A stretch of 64,000 bases of DNA, taken from Paraliobacillus ryukyuensis. Lineage in GTDB: Bacteria; Bacillota; Bacilli; Bacillales; Amphibacillaceae. Positions 46,366 to 54,795 of the stretch are shown here, piece by piece (positions within the stretch are counted from its first letter, which is position 1; the number at the start of each line of letters is the position of its first letter). The stretch spans positions 1-64,000 of the forward strand of contig NZ_QNRI01000007.1 in the NCBI RefSeq assembly GCF_003315295.1, in the 5' to 3' direction. The position numbers were made by a program, and so were the translations under genes. The notes beneath the pieces were generated by a model that saw nothing but the letters and a program-made list of their open reading frames with translations, was not told where the DNA came from and made no database searches.

Positions 46366-47541
46366 TTATTGGTTTAAATAGCTCCACGCATACTGTGCAT
46401 ACAATTCAGCACCTGTCGAAAGCGCATCTTCGTCAATATTAAAACGACCATGATGATGTGGCCATCTTGTGTCTTTGTCCGGATTACCACTGCCAACTAC
46501 TGCAAAACTACCTGGCACTTCACTAAGATAAAAACTAAAGTCTTCGGCTCCCATCGTTGGTTTTTCTTCATACAATACATCTTCCCCAAATGCTTGGGCA
46601 GCGACCTGTTGTACCAGTTTCGCAGTTTTTTCTTCGTTAATAACCGCTTTCGTACCATGAATGTAATCTACTGTTGCAGTTGCTCCGTACAATGCAGCGG
46701 TTTGTTCTGCATAATGTTTCAACTGTTGTTCAATAAAATCACGTGTCTCTGGATCAAAACAACGAACAGTTCCTTCCAGAACAGCATTTTCAGCAATAAC
46801 ATTAAAGCGTGTACCAACAGTCATTTTCCCAATGGTCAACACACCGGCAAGTTGTGGGTCGATCATTCTGGAAATCACAGGTTGGACGTTCATGACAAAT
46901 GCAGAAGCTACAACGGAAGCATCAATGGAGGTATGTGGCATTGCTCCATGACCACCTTTTCCTTTAAACGTAACAGTAAATAGATCTGCTGCTGCAAATG
47001 TAGGTCCAGGTAAACAACTAACCTTTCCTGTTTCCATTTGTGACCAGATATGAATGCCAAATATATTATCTACACCTTGAACTGCTCCTTGTTGAACAAA
47101 TGCTTTTGCGCCTTGTGCCACTTCTTCAGCCGGTTGAAATAGCAAGCGAACAGTGCCAGTCAAATCATCTTTTACTTTATTTAATGCTTTTGCTGCTATC
47201 ATTAGCATCGATGTGTGTGCATCATGACCGCAAGCATGCATTTTTCCATCTTCTTGTGAAACATACGACAAACCTTTGTTTAACTCTTCTACAGAAAGAG
47301 CATCCATATCTCCACGAAGGGCAACGGTTTTTCCGGGTTTTCCTCCCTTAATTTCTGCGATCACACCAGTCGGTTCTGTTCGCCGATACGTAATGCCCAG
47401 TTGATCAAGATAGTTACAAACAAATTCGGTTGTATGCACTTCCTCCCAAGATAGCTCAGGTTCAGCATGAAGCTTTCGACGTAAGGTAATGAGTTCTTCG
47501 TTCGATGCCTGGATAACTTCCTTTATTTTTTGATTGAGCAT
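46366..47541 (-). CDS. M20 family amidohydrolase (N-acyl-amino-acid type)
   Basis: The 391-residue M20D peptidase-like enzyme has metal ligands in GDMDAL, HACGHDAHTSM, PAEEVAQGA and the late GAEDFSFYL, and the central dimerisation insert GHGAMPHTSID. Relatives (AmaA/HipO/YxeP) remove acyl groups from amino acids or hydrolyse indole-acetyl-amino acids. It lies three bases after a carbamoylase-like gene and a transporter, pointing to uptake and stepwise breakdown of an N-blocked amino acid. ATG 47541. Confidence 0.88.
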   Translation of the reverse strand: MLNQKIKEVIQASNEELITLRRKLHAEPELSWEEVHTTEFVCNYLDQLGITYRRTEPTGVIAEIKGGKPGKTVALRGDMDALSVEELNKGLSYVSQEDGKMHACGHDAHTSMLMIAAKALNKVKDDLTGTVRLLFQPAEEVAQGAKAFVQQGAVQGVDNIFGIHIWSQMETGKVSCLPGPTFAAADLFTVTFKGKGGHGAMPHTSIDASVVASAFVMNVQPVISRMIDPQLAGVLTIGKMTVGTRFNVIAENAVLEGTVRCFDPETRDFIEQQLKHYAEQTAALYGATATVDYIHGTKAVINEEKTAKLVQQVAAQAFGEDVLYEEKPTMGAEDFSFYLSEVPGSFAVVGSGNPDKDTRWPHHHGRFNIDEDALSTGAELYAQYAWSYLNQ

Positions 47542-47544
47542 GGA

Positions 47545-48774
47545 TTATTTCGCCTCCGTTAATTGTTTAGCTGTTTCATAAAAAATTTCTACTGCATTTG
47601 CAATATGTGCTACATCTGACCACTCTTCTGGGCAATGACTTAAACCTGCCTTACTCGGGATAAATAACATACCTACATCGGTAACATCTGAAAAAACCAT
47701 CGCATCATGACCTGCCCCACTATTAATCGAGCAAAATGTGATACCACAATTCTCACTTTGCTTTTTTAACTGGTTTCGAATTGTTTCACTAAGGGCTTTT
47801 GGCTGAATATATAATTTCTCTTCCACATCGATTTCTATTCCATTCCCTTGATGAGAATCTACGCATTGTAGCATTTGATTAATCACATGTCGCACATTTT
47901 CTTCTTCTCCCGAGCGAATATCTACGGTGAAAATGACTTTATCTGGAATAACATTTGAACCGTTTGGAAAAACATTTAACTGACCAGTTGTTAAAACAGT
48001 TCCATTTCCTTCTTTGATGGCAAAGTCAGGTAAGGTACTAACAATTTTAGCAGCGGTAATTAAAGCATCTGATCGTTTATCCATTGGCGTTGTTCCTGCA
48101 TGACCAGCTTGACCTTTCACCGTTATTTCATATTGCGTAAGACCAACAATCGATTCGACGACACCAATTGGAATATTCTTTTCTTCCAAAATTGGTCCTT
48201 GCTCAATATGCAACTCTAAAAAAGCCTTCATTGTTTTGGGATCTCTCATTTTAGGAAGTGAGGGATCCAATCCGATGTCTTGCATTGCTTCTTTGGGGGA
48301 AATACCATCTTTATCTTGTAGCTGATAAAAGTCTCCCTCCCTTAATAATCCAGTGATTCCTCGCGATCCCATTAAACCACCCCCAAATCGGGAACCTTCT
48401 TCTTCTACTAATGCAACGATTTCCAATGGATAGGTTGGCTTGATGTTATGTTGCTGAAACAAATTGGCAACCTCAAGCGCAGCAACTACCCCTGCCGGCC
48501 CATCATAAGCACCACCATTTGGTACCGAATCAAAGTGTGATCCAATCAGGACACTAGGTGCATCTGGATTACTACCCTCCAATTTACCAAAAATATTACC
48601 AAAACCATCTTCTTTGACAGTAAGTCCCGCTGCTTGCATTTGTTCTTTTAGATAATTTCTTGTTTGTAAATCTTCTTTACTATAGGTGAGACGAGTTGTC
48701 CCGTTACCAGGTGTAGCAGTATAGGTTGCTATCATTTCAATATGTTGTTCAATTCTATTTTTAAGTTGGCTCAT
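47545..48774 (-). CDS. M20 family Zn hydrolase (N-carbamoyl-L-amino acid hydrolase / allantoate amidohydrolase type)
   Basis: The 409-residue enzyme has the family motifs GSHFDSVPNGGAYDGPAGV, EEEGSRFGGGLMGSRG, LELHIEQGPIL, GQAGHAGTTPM and NSGAGHDAM. Metals are bound by His, Asp and Glu of these blocks. Substrates of relatives are N-carbamoyl amino acids, allantoate or ureidoglycine. No hydantoinase or allantoinase gene is beside it. It lies between the transporter gene (15-base gap) and the M20D gene (three-base gap). Confidence 0.88.
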   Translation of the reverse strand: MSQLKNRIEQHIEMIATYTATPGNGTTRLTYSKEDLQTRNYLKEQMQAAGLTVKEDGFGNIFGKLEGSNPDAPSVLIGSHFDSVPNGGAYDGPAGVVAALEVANLFQQHNIKPTYPLEIVALVEEEGSRFGGGLMGSRGITGLLREGDFYQLQDKDGISPKEAMQDIGLDPSLPKMRDPKTMKAFLELHIEQGPILEEKNIPIGVVESIVGLTQYEITVKGQAGHAGTTPMDKRSDALITAAKIVSTLPDFAIKEGNGTVLTTGQLNVFPNGSNVIPDKVIFTVDIRSGEEENVRHVINQMLQCVDSHQGNGIEIDVEEKLYIQPKALSETIRNQLKKQSENCGITFCSINSGAGHDAMVFSDVTDVGMLFIPSKAGLSHCPEEWSDVAHIANAVEIFYETAKQLTEAK

Positions 48775-48789
48775 TCTTTATTCTCCTTT

Positions 48790-49977
48790 TTATAAGAACC
48801 CGACAAAGATGCCTGCTAAAATAACCGACACAATGGTAACGGTGATAAAACCGCCTACTAACATTGGCGGCAACATATGACTAGTTAAAACCGCTTTTTC
48901 CTCTTCATCATCAGTTAGTGACTTGATTACTTCATTTGTAATAATATAATCTGCCGGGAATCCGTATAACGCAGTTAAAGAAACAGCGAACGCTAAATGT
49001 TTACTAACTTTCAGGACTTTTCCTGCAATAAAAGAAAAGATATACATACCAATAATAGCAAGCACAATGCTACCCACCAACGGGAATAATAATTCCAGTA
49101 ACATCGATGGTGTTGCTCGATTTAAGCCATCAAGTACAAATAGCATTAACGCTAAAATCGCAAGACCAAAGCCGTTTGCTTTTTGCAATACTTGCTTCTC
49201 AAGAAAACCAATACTAGTAGCAATGACACCAAATAATAGACAAAGTACAAATGGACTTATTTCTACAAGCGGTGCCAGTACTGTGGATACAAGATAGGCT
49301 AGATATGCCACAAAAGCGAGTTTAAAGAATTTAAAGAAATCCGTATTATATTTTTCAGGTAGCTTCCATTTCGACTGATTGGTTTTTGCTTCAGTCTTTT
49401 CAACTGTGCTATTCGCTTGCTTTGCTTGTAATTCTCCTTTTTGATAAAGTTTCAATAATCGTTGCCCTTCTTTTTTCAAAACAATTGAGGTAATCGGATA
49501 GCCAGCAAATCCTTGGATTACATAAATGACGATTCCCAATACAGCTAGTGATGATAATCCTGCTGCATTAGCAGCATCAGACATAAGTAAAGAAGACACA
49601 AGTCCTCCCACCAATGGTGGTGTAGCAACTACCATGGTTTTAAAACCAAATAAAAGTACACCAATTGACATTAATACCGTTACAACACCAACAATACCTG
49701 ATAATGCTATAACGATGGTTTTCCACTGCGCTTTTAATTCTTTAAGTGATAGCAATGTACCCATGTTGGTAATCAACAAGTACATTAGCATCGTAGCAGT
49801 AGCAGATGGAATTCCCGCTAACGCCACAATATCCTGTGGAAAGAACGTCCAATATCCTAATAAAAATAAAACTGCACAAACAAAAATGGATGGTATCCAT
49901 GCTTTGGTTCGAACAGCAACTGCATCTCCAATAAATAAAATAAGTGTAAGTAGTGCTAAAGCTAACATTTGCGACAT
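48790..49977 (-). CDS. multi-helix membrane transporter candidate
   Basis: The protein has 395 residues and about 10-11 helices, with a charged cytoplasmic loop near 175-215 (KKEGQRLLKLYQKGELQAKQ). I do not recognise the family with certainty. The two helical halves suggest a secondary transporter. Being first in an operon with two amidohydrolases suggests it imports their substrate. AGAGGG lies six bases before ATG 49977, better than ATG 49983. Confidence 0.75.
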   Translation of the reverse strand: MSQMLALALLTLILFIGDAVAVRTKAWIPSIFVCAVLFLLGYWTFFPQDIVALAGIPSATATMLMYLLITNMGTLLSLKELKAQWKTIVIALSGIVGVVTVLMSIGVLLFGFKTMVVATPPLVGGLVSSLLMSDAANAAGLSSLAVLGIVIYVIQGFAGYPITSIVLKKEGQRLLKLYQKGELQAKQANSTVEKTEAKTNQSKWKLPEKYNTDFFKFFKLAFVAYLAYLVSTVLAPLVEISPFVLCLLFGVIATSIGFLEKQVLQKANGFGLAILALMLFVLDGLNRATPSMLLELLFPLVGSIVLAIIGMYIFSFIAGKVLKVSKHLAFAVSLTALYGFPADYIITNEVIKSLTDDEEEKAVLTSHMLPPMLVGGFITVTIVSVILAGIFVGFL

Positions 49978-50049
49978 ATGCATCCCTCTTCTTTCTTTTG
50001 TTGTCTGTTGTTAAAATAAAAGAATATTTCAAATATAAAACATGTAAGC

Positions 50050-50078
50050 ATAATAATACACATGTCGAATCAAGTCAA
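50050..50078 (-). promoter_or_regulatory. sigmaA-type promoter of the amidohydrolase operon
   Basis: TTGACT and TATTAT are separated by 17 bases. ACATGT occurs in the spacer and again just downstream of the -10 (plus-strand 50040-50045), a possible repeated operator. Confidence 0.5.
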
Positions 50079-50193
50079 TTGTTTTGTCTGAAAATTATGT
50101 TTGTTCTGTATTTTTTGTTCAATGTAAAATGACCTATATATCATAAATAATACTAATAGGTAATAGATAGGCTTGTTTACTTGATTTTTAACT

Positions 50194-50228
50194 AAAAAAA
50201 GAACCTGTGGAGTATTTCCGCAGGTTTC
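50194..50228 (-). terminator. terminator of the BceAB-like operon
   Basis: GAAACCTGCGG / CCACAGGTTC with one mismatch, followed on the minus strand by seven Ts. Confidence 0.85.
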
Positions 50229-50238
50229 TTTAATAAGA

Positions 50239-52134
50239 TTAGAATATCGCTCTTTTCAATTGTTTCATATAAAAATAACGAACAACCAAAAAGTAGATGA
50301 TTTGAATGCAGGCAAAACTTCCTAAAACGTAGAAAGATTCTTTCAAAAGATTGTGGTTAAATAAATGAGACAAAGCTGTGAGTGCTACACCCCCATGGAT
50401 GATGGCCACGACAATTGGCGCAAAAAATAATAAACTAATTTGACGATTAACTACTTTTTTTAATTCAAATTCTTTCAATCCAATTTTAGCAATGGAACGA
50501 AACTTCTGTTTTTCACCATTCATATCAGTAAACAATCGAAAATACAAAAAGCTACCTGCTGCAACAAAAAAGACAATTCCAATAAATAAACCAATGAATA
50601 AAATCGGACCATAAAACTTGTTAATCTCATACAGTTGATAATCTGGAACAAAAACTTTAGTAGGCACTTCTGTGTTTAACTTTTCTCCGACTGTTATTAA
50701 TTGATTTTCCTGTCCCGCTTTAGCTTGCCATACTACATTTATATATGTGTTTTCTGGTTTGCCTAGCTGATCATAGCTATCATCATTTACTACATAATAA
50801 CCATTTAATTCAGATATAGCCTCTGATTCAATTACTTTCTTTGGAGTAATCATGTCTCCATTGGTCAACTTAATGGTTGCTTCCATTAATTTTTCACCAG
50901 CATTTGTTTCTTGTCCTAATACTGCTGCATTTGCCTCAACTACAATAGCTTCATTTTCTGCAGGTGAAACTGTATTCTCGCCAATTAATCGCGCGATGTT
51001 ATTGAACTCTGAAGCTCTTACAATTAAAACTTTTTCTTCCTCTTTTACCGGTTGAAAGTAGCTTAATCGAATGGATTCCATTTCGGTAGTTACATTTTCT
51101 TTAACTAAAGTGGCATTGATCCGCCTCATATCATCTTCTATTATTTCTTGACTGTCCTCTTTATTAGGAACATATTCAATTGAATACGGGTTAGCATCTG
51201 TTATATCTTTCATGAGTATTGATTGGAAACCATACAATGACCCAATTGCACTGAAAGCAACCGTTGAAATCATGGCCACCATAAAAAAAGTTCGTGCATT
51301 ATCCTTTAGTCGAAAAGATAAATCAGATAATAGTAGCATATTGGTTTTTTTCCAAAAAATTGCTTTATTTCTTTTTACGCTTCTTATAAGAAACACACTA
51401 AGTTGCGTGAATAGCAAATACGTTCCAATTGTAACAACGATAATGACAGGAATCATAGCACTAACAACGACAATTCCTTTTACAATGAGTGCCGCTACAT
51501 AACCACTAATCAGCAAAAGTGCCGCAACTATTGATAATAGAACAGAAGCTTTTGGCTCGTTCTTAGGCTGTTGATCTCCTTTTATCAAATCAACCAATTT
51601 ATTTGTCCGCAGGAAAAATGAGACAAAGAACGAAATAAATAAAAACAAAAGAAGAAAACTAATTAGTGTAATCACGATTGCCTTTATTGGAAAATAAAAA
51701 TCAAGCGATTCATCAATAATTAAAATGTTTTCTGCAATAAGTAGGATTGCTTTCGAGAATAACAATCCGAGTAAAATTCCACCTACTGTCGCAAAAAAAC
51801 CAATTAAGATATTTTCTAAAAATACTATCAAGCGAACTTGCTTAGTTGAAGCACCAAGTGTCATTAATAAACCGAATTCTTTTTTTCGCGATTGTAAAAA
51901 AGCACTCATCGAATATAAAATAAAAAAGAACGAAAATACATAGATAATGCCGCCTGCTACTGTCATACCTAATAGCACGTTTTGATTAAGTGAGCCCTCT
52001 CCAAACGTCGGATGAAAAGCAAAATTACCGAAAGTAAAAAACACCATTACGGTAAACATACTGCTTAAAAAATAAGCAATATAGGTCCTTTTGTTACGCC
52101 ACACATTTTTAAATGCGAACTGACGAAAAGTCAT
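50239..52134 (-). CDS. BceB-type ABC permease (peptide antibiotic detoxification and sensing)
   Basis: The protein has about 631 residues and ten helices. A large extracellular domain (about 300-515) lies between helices seven and eight, the hallmark of BceB/YxdM/PsdB permeases, which recognise antimicrobial peptides and signal to a partner kinase. The N terminus MTFRQFAFKNVWRNKRTYIAYFL is typical. GGAGG lies eight bases before ATG 52134. It overlaps the ATPase gene by 26 bases. Confidence 0.92.
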   Translation of the reverse strand: MTFRQFAFKNVWRNKRTYIAYFLSSMFTVMVFFTFGNFAFHPTFGEGSLNQNVLLGMTVAGGIIYVFSFFFILYSMSAFLQSRKKEFGLLMTLGASTKQVRLIVFLENILIGFFATVGGILLGLLFSKAILLIAENILIIDESLDFYFPIKAIVITLISFLLLFLFISFFVSFFLRTNKLVDLIKGDQQPKNEPKASVLLSIVAALLLISGYVAALIVKGIVVVSAMIPVIIVVTIGTYLLFTQLSVFLIRSVKRNKAIFWKKTNMLLLSDLSFRLKDNARTFFMVAMISTVAFSAIGSLYGFQSILMKDITDANPYSIEYVPNKEDSQEIIEDDMRRINATLVKENVTTEMESIRLSYFQPVKEEEKVLIVRASEFNNIARLIGENTVSPAENEAIVVEANAAVLGQETNAGEKLMEATIKLTNGDMITPKKVIESEAISELNGYYVVNDDSYDQLGKPENTYINVVWQAKAGQENQLITVGEKLNTEVPTKVFVPDYQLYEINKFYGPILFIGLFIGIVFFVAAGSFLYFRLFTDMNGEKQKFRSIAKIGLKEFELKKVVNRQISLLFFAPIVVAIIHGGVALTALSHLFNHNLLKESFYVLGSFACIQIIYFLVVRYFYMKQLKRAIF

Positions 52135-52873
52135 CACCTTCGCCTCCCATCAATGAGAGCATATCAATGATCTTTTGGAAAAAGGCTTGTCTACTCTCTC
52201 CACAATGGATTTCTGAATGTAACTTGCCATCTTGGATAAAAATAACCCGATCAGAATAGCTTGCTGCTTGTGGATCATGTGTTACCATTAGAAGACTCGT
52301 GTGCTCCTGCTTATTGATAGTAGATAGCAAGTTCATCACATCTTTGGAAGCCTTTGAATCCAAATTACCTGTAGGTTCATCTGCTAATAATAGCTTTGGT
52401 TGATGAATCATCGCTCTAGCAATGGCTACCCGCTGCATTTGCCCACCAGATATTTCGTATGTTCGTTTTTCCATAATAGCTTCGATACCAAGGACTTTAG
52501 CTATCTCATCCGCTTTCTGTTTCATATCCTTAACTTTCGTACCTTCCAATGTCAAAGGAAGGACAATGTTCTCTTCCACCGTTAAAGTATGCAACAAATT
52601 AAAGTCTTGAAAAACAAACCCCAATTTGTTTCGACGAAATTTAGCTAACGCATTTTTCTTCAAGTTATGTGGATTTTCCCCTTCAACTTCTACTTGCCCA
52701 GTAGTTGGCGCATCATTCGTCGAAATAATATTTAGTAGTGTTGTTTTTCCACTTCCTGACGGCCCCATAATGGCAACAAATTCACCTCTATCAATTTCTA
52801 GATTAATATCCGTAAGGGCACGATAAGCAATTTTCCCTTCGTATATCTTGCTTACCTTTGATAATCTAAGCAT
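52109..52873 (-). CDS. BceA-type ABC ATPase
   Basis: The 254-residue ATPase is of the MacB/BceA group, with Walker A GPSGSGKTT, Q-loop FQDFNLLHTLT, signature SGGQMQRV, Walker B LLLADEPTG and the TGNLDSK motif. It pairs with the BceB-type permease. ATG 52873 is seven bases after GAGGAG; ATG 52879 is too close. It lies 80 bases from the kinase stop, with an operator-like palindrome and promoter between. Confidence 0.94.
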   Translation of the reverse strand: MLRLSKVSKIYEGKIAYRALTDINLEIDRGEFVAIMGPSGSGKTTLLNIISTNDAPTTGQVEVEGENPHNLKKNALAKFRRNKLGFVFQDFNLLHTLTVEENIVLPLTLEGTKVKDMKQKADEIAKVLGIEAIMEKRTYEISGGQMQRVAIARAMIHQPKLLLADEPTGNLDSKASKDVMNLLSTINKQEHTSLLMVTHDPQAASYSDRVIFIQDGKLHSEIHCGESRQAFFQKIIDMLSLMGGEGDDFSSVRI

Positions 52874-52903
52874 AACCATGCTCCTCTCAACTTTTATAGT
52901 AAA

Positions 52904-52909
52904 AGTATA
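52904..52909 (-). promoter_or_regulatory. probable -10 box of the BceAB-like transporter operon
   Basis: TATACT with a poor -35, as expected for an activator-dependent promoter. The YxdJ-type site is centred about 50 bases upstream of it. Confidence 0.4.
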
Positions 52910-52950
52910 GTCATAATCATTAAGTTCTACGATCGATTATGCTTTCATGA

Positions 52951-52970
52951 ACCTTACAATGATGTAAGGT
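52951..52970. promoter_or_regulatory. YxdJ/BceR-type response-regulator operator
   Basis: ACCTTACA-ATGA-TGTAAGGT is a perfect palindrome containing TTACA-N4-TGTAA, the motif reported for B. subtilis YxdJ. It overlaps the stop codon of the sensor kinase gene and lies before the ATPase/permease genes. Confidence 0.7.
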
Positions 52971-53952
52971 TTTGCGTTTCTGAGAAAATAATACGCATGG
53001 TTGTTCCTTTTCCAACTGTTGATTCCATTTCTAAGCGATGTTCAAGTCTTTGCGCCACTTCACTTACTAAATATAAACCCATCCCTGTTGATTCACGATA
53101 TTTTCTGCCATTATCCCCTGTATAAAATTTCGTAAATATCCGCTTCTGATCACTAACAGGTATACCCGCACCAAAATCTTGCACTTCCAATACCGCTTCC
53201 TGTCCTCGCTGATAGATTGCAATGCTTAGTTGTTTGGTTTGCCCGGTGGAATATTTCACCGCATTGTGGACGAGTTGGGTTAAAATAAAAAACAACCACT
53301 TTTCATCTGTTTCTACTTTAACTTCTGATTTCACTTGTAATTGCGGATATACTTCATTACGGATATAAAAACGCTTATTATCATGGTTTACATCATGAAC
53401 CAACTTAGAAAGTATCACTGGCTTTATCTGAAAGTCTTCGGTGATTGTGCGTAGTCTTGCCATATAAAGGACTGTATTCAAACCATTTTTTAATCGATCG
53501 GTTTCCTCACGAATACTTGATGATTCTGGTTCATCTAAGGTTTGCGCTGTTAATTCAATTACAGAGAGCGGTGTTTTCATCTGATGGACCCAACGATCCA
53601 TAAATAACAAATGCTCCTCTTGCTGCTCTTCTGCTTGTTGGAGTTTTTCTTGGTAGAGACGATATTGTGAGCGCAGTAATTCTGACAGTGCTTCTGTTAT
53701 TGGCACCTGATCAGTCGATTCAAGTGATTGCTCCAAGTTTTTCATTGGAGATTGCAATCGTTGATAATAGCTTCGTCTACTAAAATAGTGATAGATAAGA
53801 TAGCCAGTAGTGCATACAATTCCCAAAAAAACAACATAAACCATAACGCTCATGGATCGATACCCATCAAGCCAAAATAGCACTGGGAATAAGAGACACT
53901 GAAAAAGCTGAAGAATGATAAATAGTAAATGTTCCCGCAGAAACAATCTCAT
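52954..53952 (-). CDS. BceS-type intramembrane-sensing histidine kinase
   Basis: The 332-residue kinase has two N-terminal helices (about 9-28 and 34-55) and almost no extracellular loop, so it cannot sense ligand directly and relies on the BceB-type permease. The phospho-accepting His123 is in WVHQMKTPLSVIE. The ATPase has NAVKYS, DFGAGIP, FTKFYTG and GMGLYLV. It overlaps the regulator gene by four bases. Confidence 0.93.
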   Translation of the reverse strand: MRLFLREHLLFIILQLFQCLLFPVLFWLDGYRSMSVMVYVVFLGIVCTTGYLIYHYFSRRSYYQRLQSPMKNLEQSLESTDQVPITEALSELLRSQYRLYQEKLQQAEEQQEEHLLFMDRWVHQMKTPLSVIELTAQTLDEPESSSIREETDRLKNGLNTVLYMARLRTITEDFQIKPVILSKLVHDVNHDNKRFYIRNEVYPQLQVKSEVKVETDEKWLFFILTQLVHNAVKYSTGQTKQLSIAIYQRGQEAVLEVQDFGAGIPVSDQKRIFTKFYTGDNGRKYRESTGMGLYLVSEVAQRLEHRLEMESTVGKGTTMRIIFSETQNLTSL

Positions 53953-54653
53953 GCGTTATCACCACTCCAAGTAATACGCAATCGATAACCTGCTCCTCTA
54001 ACTGTTTCCACCGCCTCTTCGATTCCAATAGATTGAAATTTACTTCTCACACGCGTGATATTTACATTCAAGGTATTTTCATCGACATAGACTTGGTCAT
54101 CCCATAGTTTTTCAAGTAGATCTTGCCTTCCTGCAACACGCGGATATCGCTCGAATAAGCTCTCGATGATGAATGTTTCATTTTTTGTTAAGGAAGTAGT
54201 TTGCGATTTGAACTGCAACTCTAACCGTTCGGGATATAGTTTTAATCCCTCTTGTATTAATACACGTTCTTCAAATTTTGTAGCATATTCGCCATATGCT
54301 CTACGAAACTGGCTTCTGATCTTAGCCATAACCACATCTGGATGAAACGGTTTTGTAATAAAATCATCTGCACCATTATCTAGCGCCATTACCTGATCCA
54401 TTTCCCCTGTACGTGCTGAAATAAAAATCACTGGACAAATGGATTCCTTTCTAATTTGGCGACACCAATAATACCCGTCATAGCTTGGCAGATTTATATC
54501 AAGCAAGACGAGTGCTGGATTAGATTGACGAAAAGTGCACATTATTTGATCAAAGTCAGTAGCAATAACAACTTCATAATGGTACTTTTTTATGTATGAG
54601 CTTAAGTAATTAGCAATTTTAACATCGTCTTCCACAATCAATATTTTTTCCAA
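53949..54653 (-). CDS. BceR-type OmpR-family response regulator
   Basis: The 234-residue protein has a receiver domain with Asp9/Asp10 and phosphorylation site Asp52 (LVLLDINLP), Lys101-type KPFHPD, and an OmpR winged helix with LWDDQVYVDENTLNVNITRVR. The start is TTG 54653, eight bases after AGGAG. It is first gene of the regulator-kinase pair. It probably activates the transporter operon through the palindrome at 52951-52970. Confidence 0.93.
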   Translation of the reverse strand: MEKILIVEDDVKIANYLSSYIKKYHYEVVIATDFDQIMCTFRQSNPALVLLDINLPSYDGYYWCRQIRKESICPVIFISARTGEMDQVMALDNGADDFITKPFHPDVVMAKIRSQFRRAYGEYATKFEERVLIQEGLKLYPERLELQFKSQTTSLTKNETFIIESLFERYPRVAGRQDLLEKLWDDQVYVDENTLNVNITRVRSKFQSIGIEEAVETVRGAGYRLRITWSGDNA

Positions 54654-54727
54654 TTTCGATTCTCCTAACTAGCGATTCATTACTGTTAGTTTATCATTAC
54701 GTTGGCAATTTTTCCTATACGTATCAA

Positions 54728-54771
54728 TTAAAAAGTAGGAGTTTCCTTCGCATTAAGGTTAACTCCTACTT
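54728..54771 (-). terminator. terminator of the yhaON operon
   Basis: AAGTAGGAGTT / AACTCCTACTT arms, followed on the minus strand by TTTAATT. Confidence 0.75.
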
Positions 54772-54795
54772 CTTAAAAGACATTGAGTTTAGTAA

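Noticed and set aside
50239-54653. Macrolide-type MacB exporter with an unrelated two-component system
   Set aside because: The large domain between helices seven and eight and a kinase without a sensor loop indicate a BceAB/BceRS-type unit.
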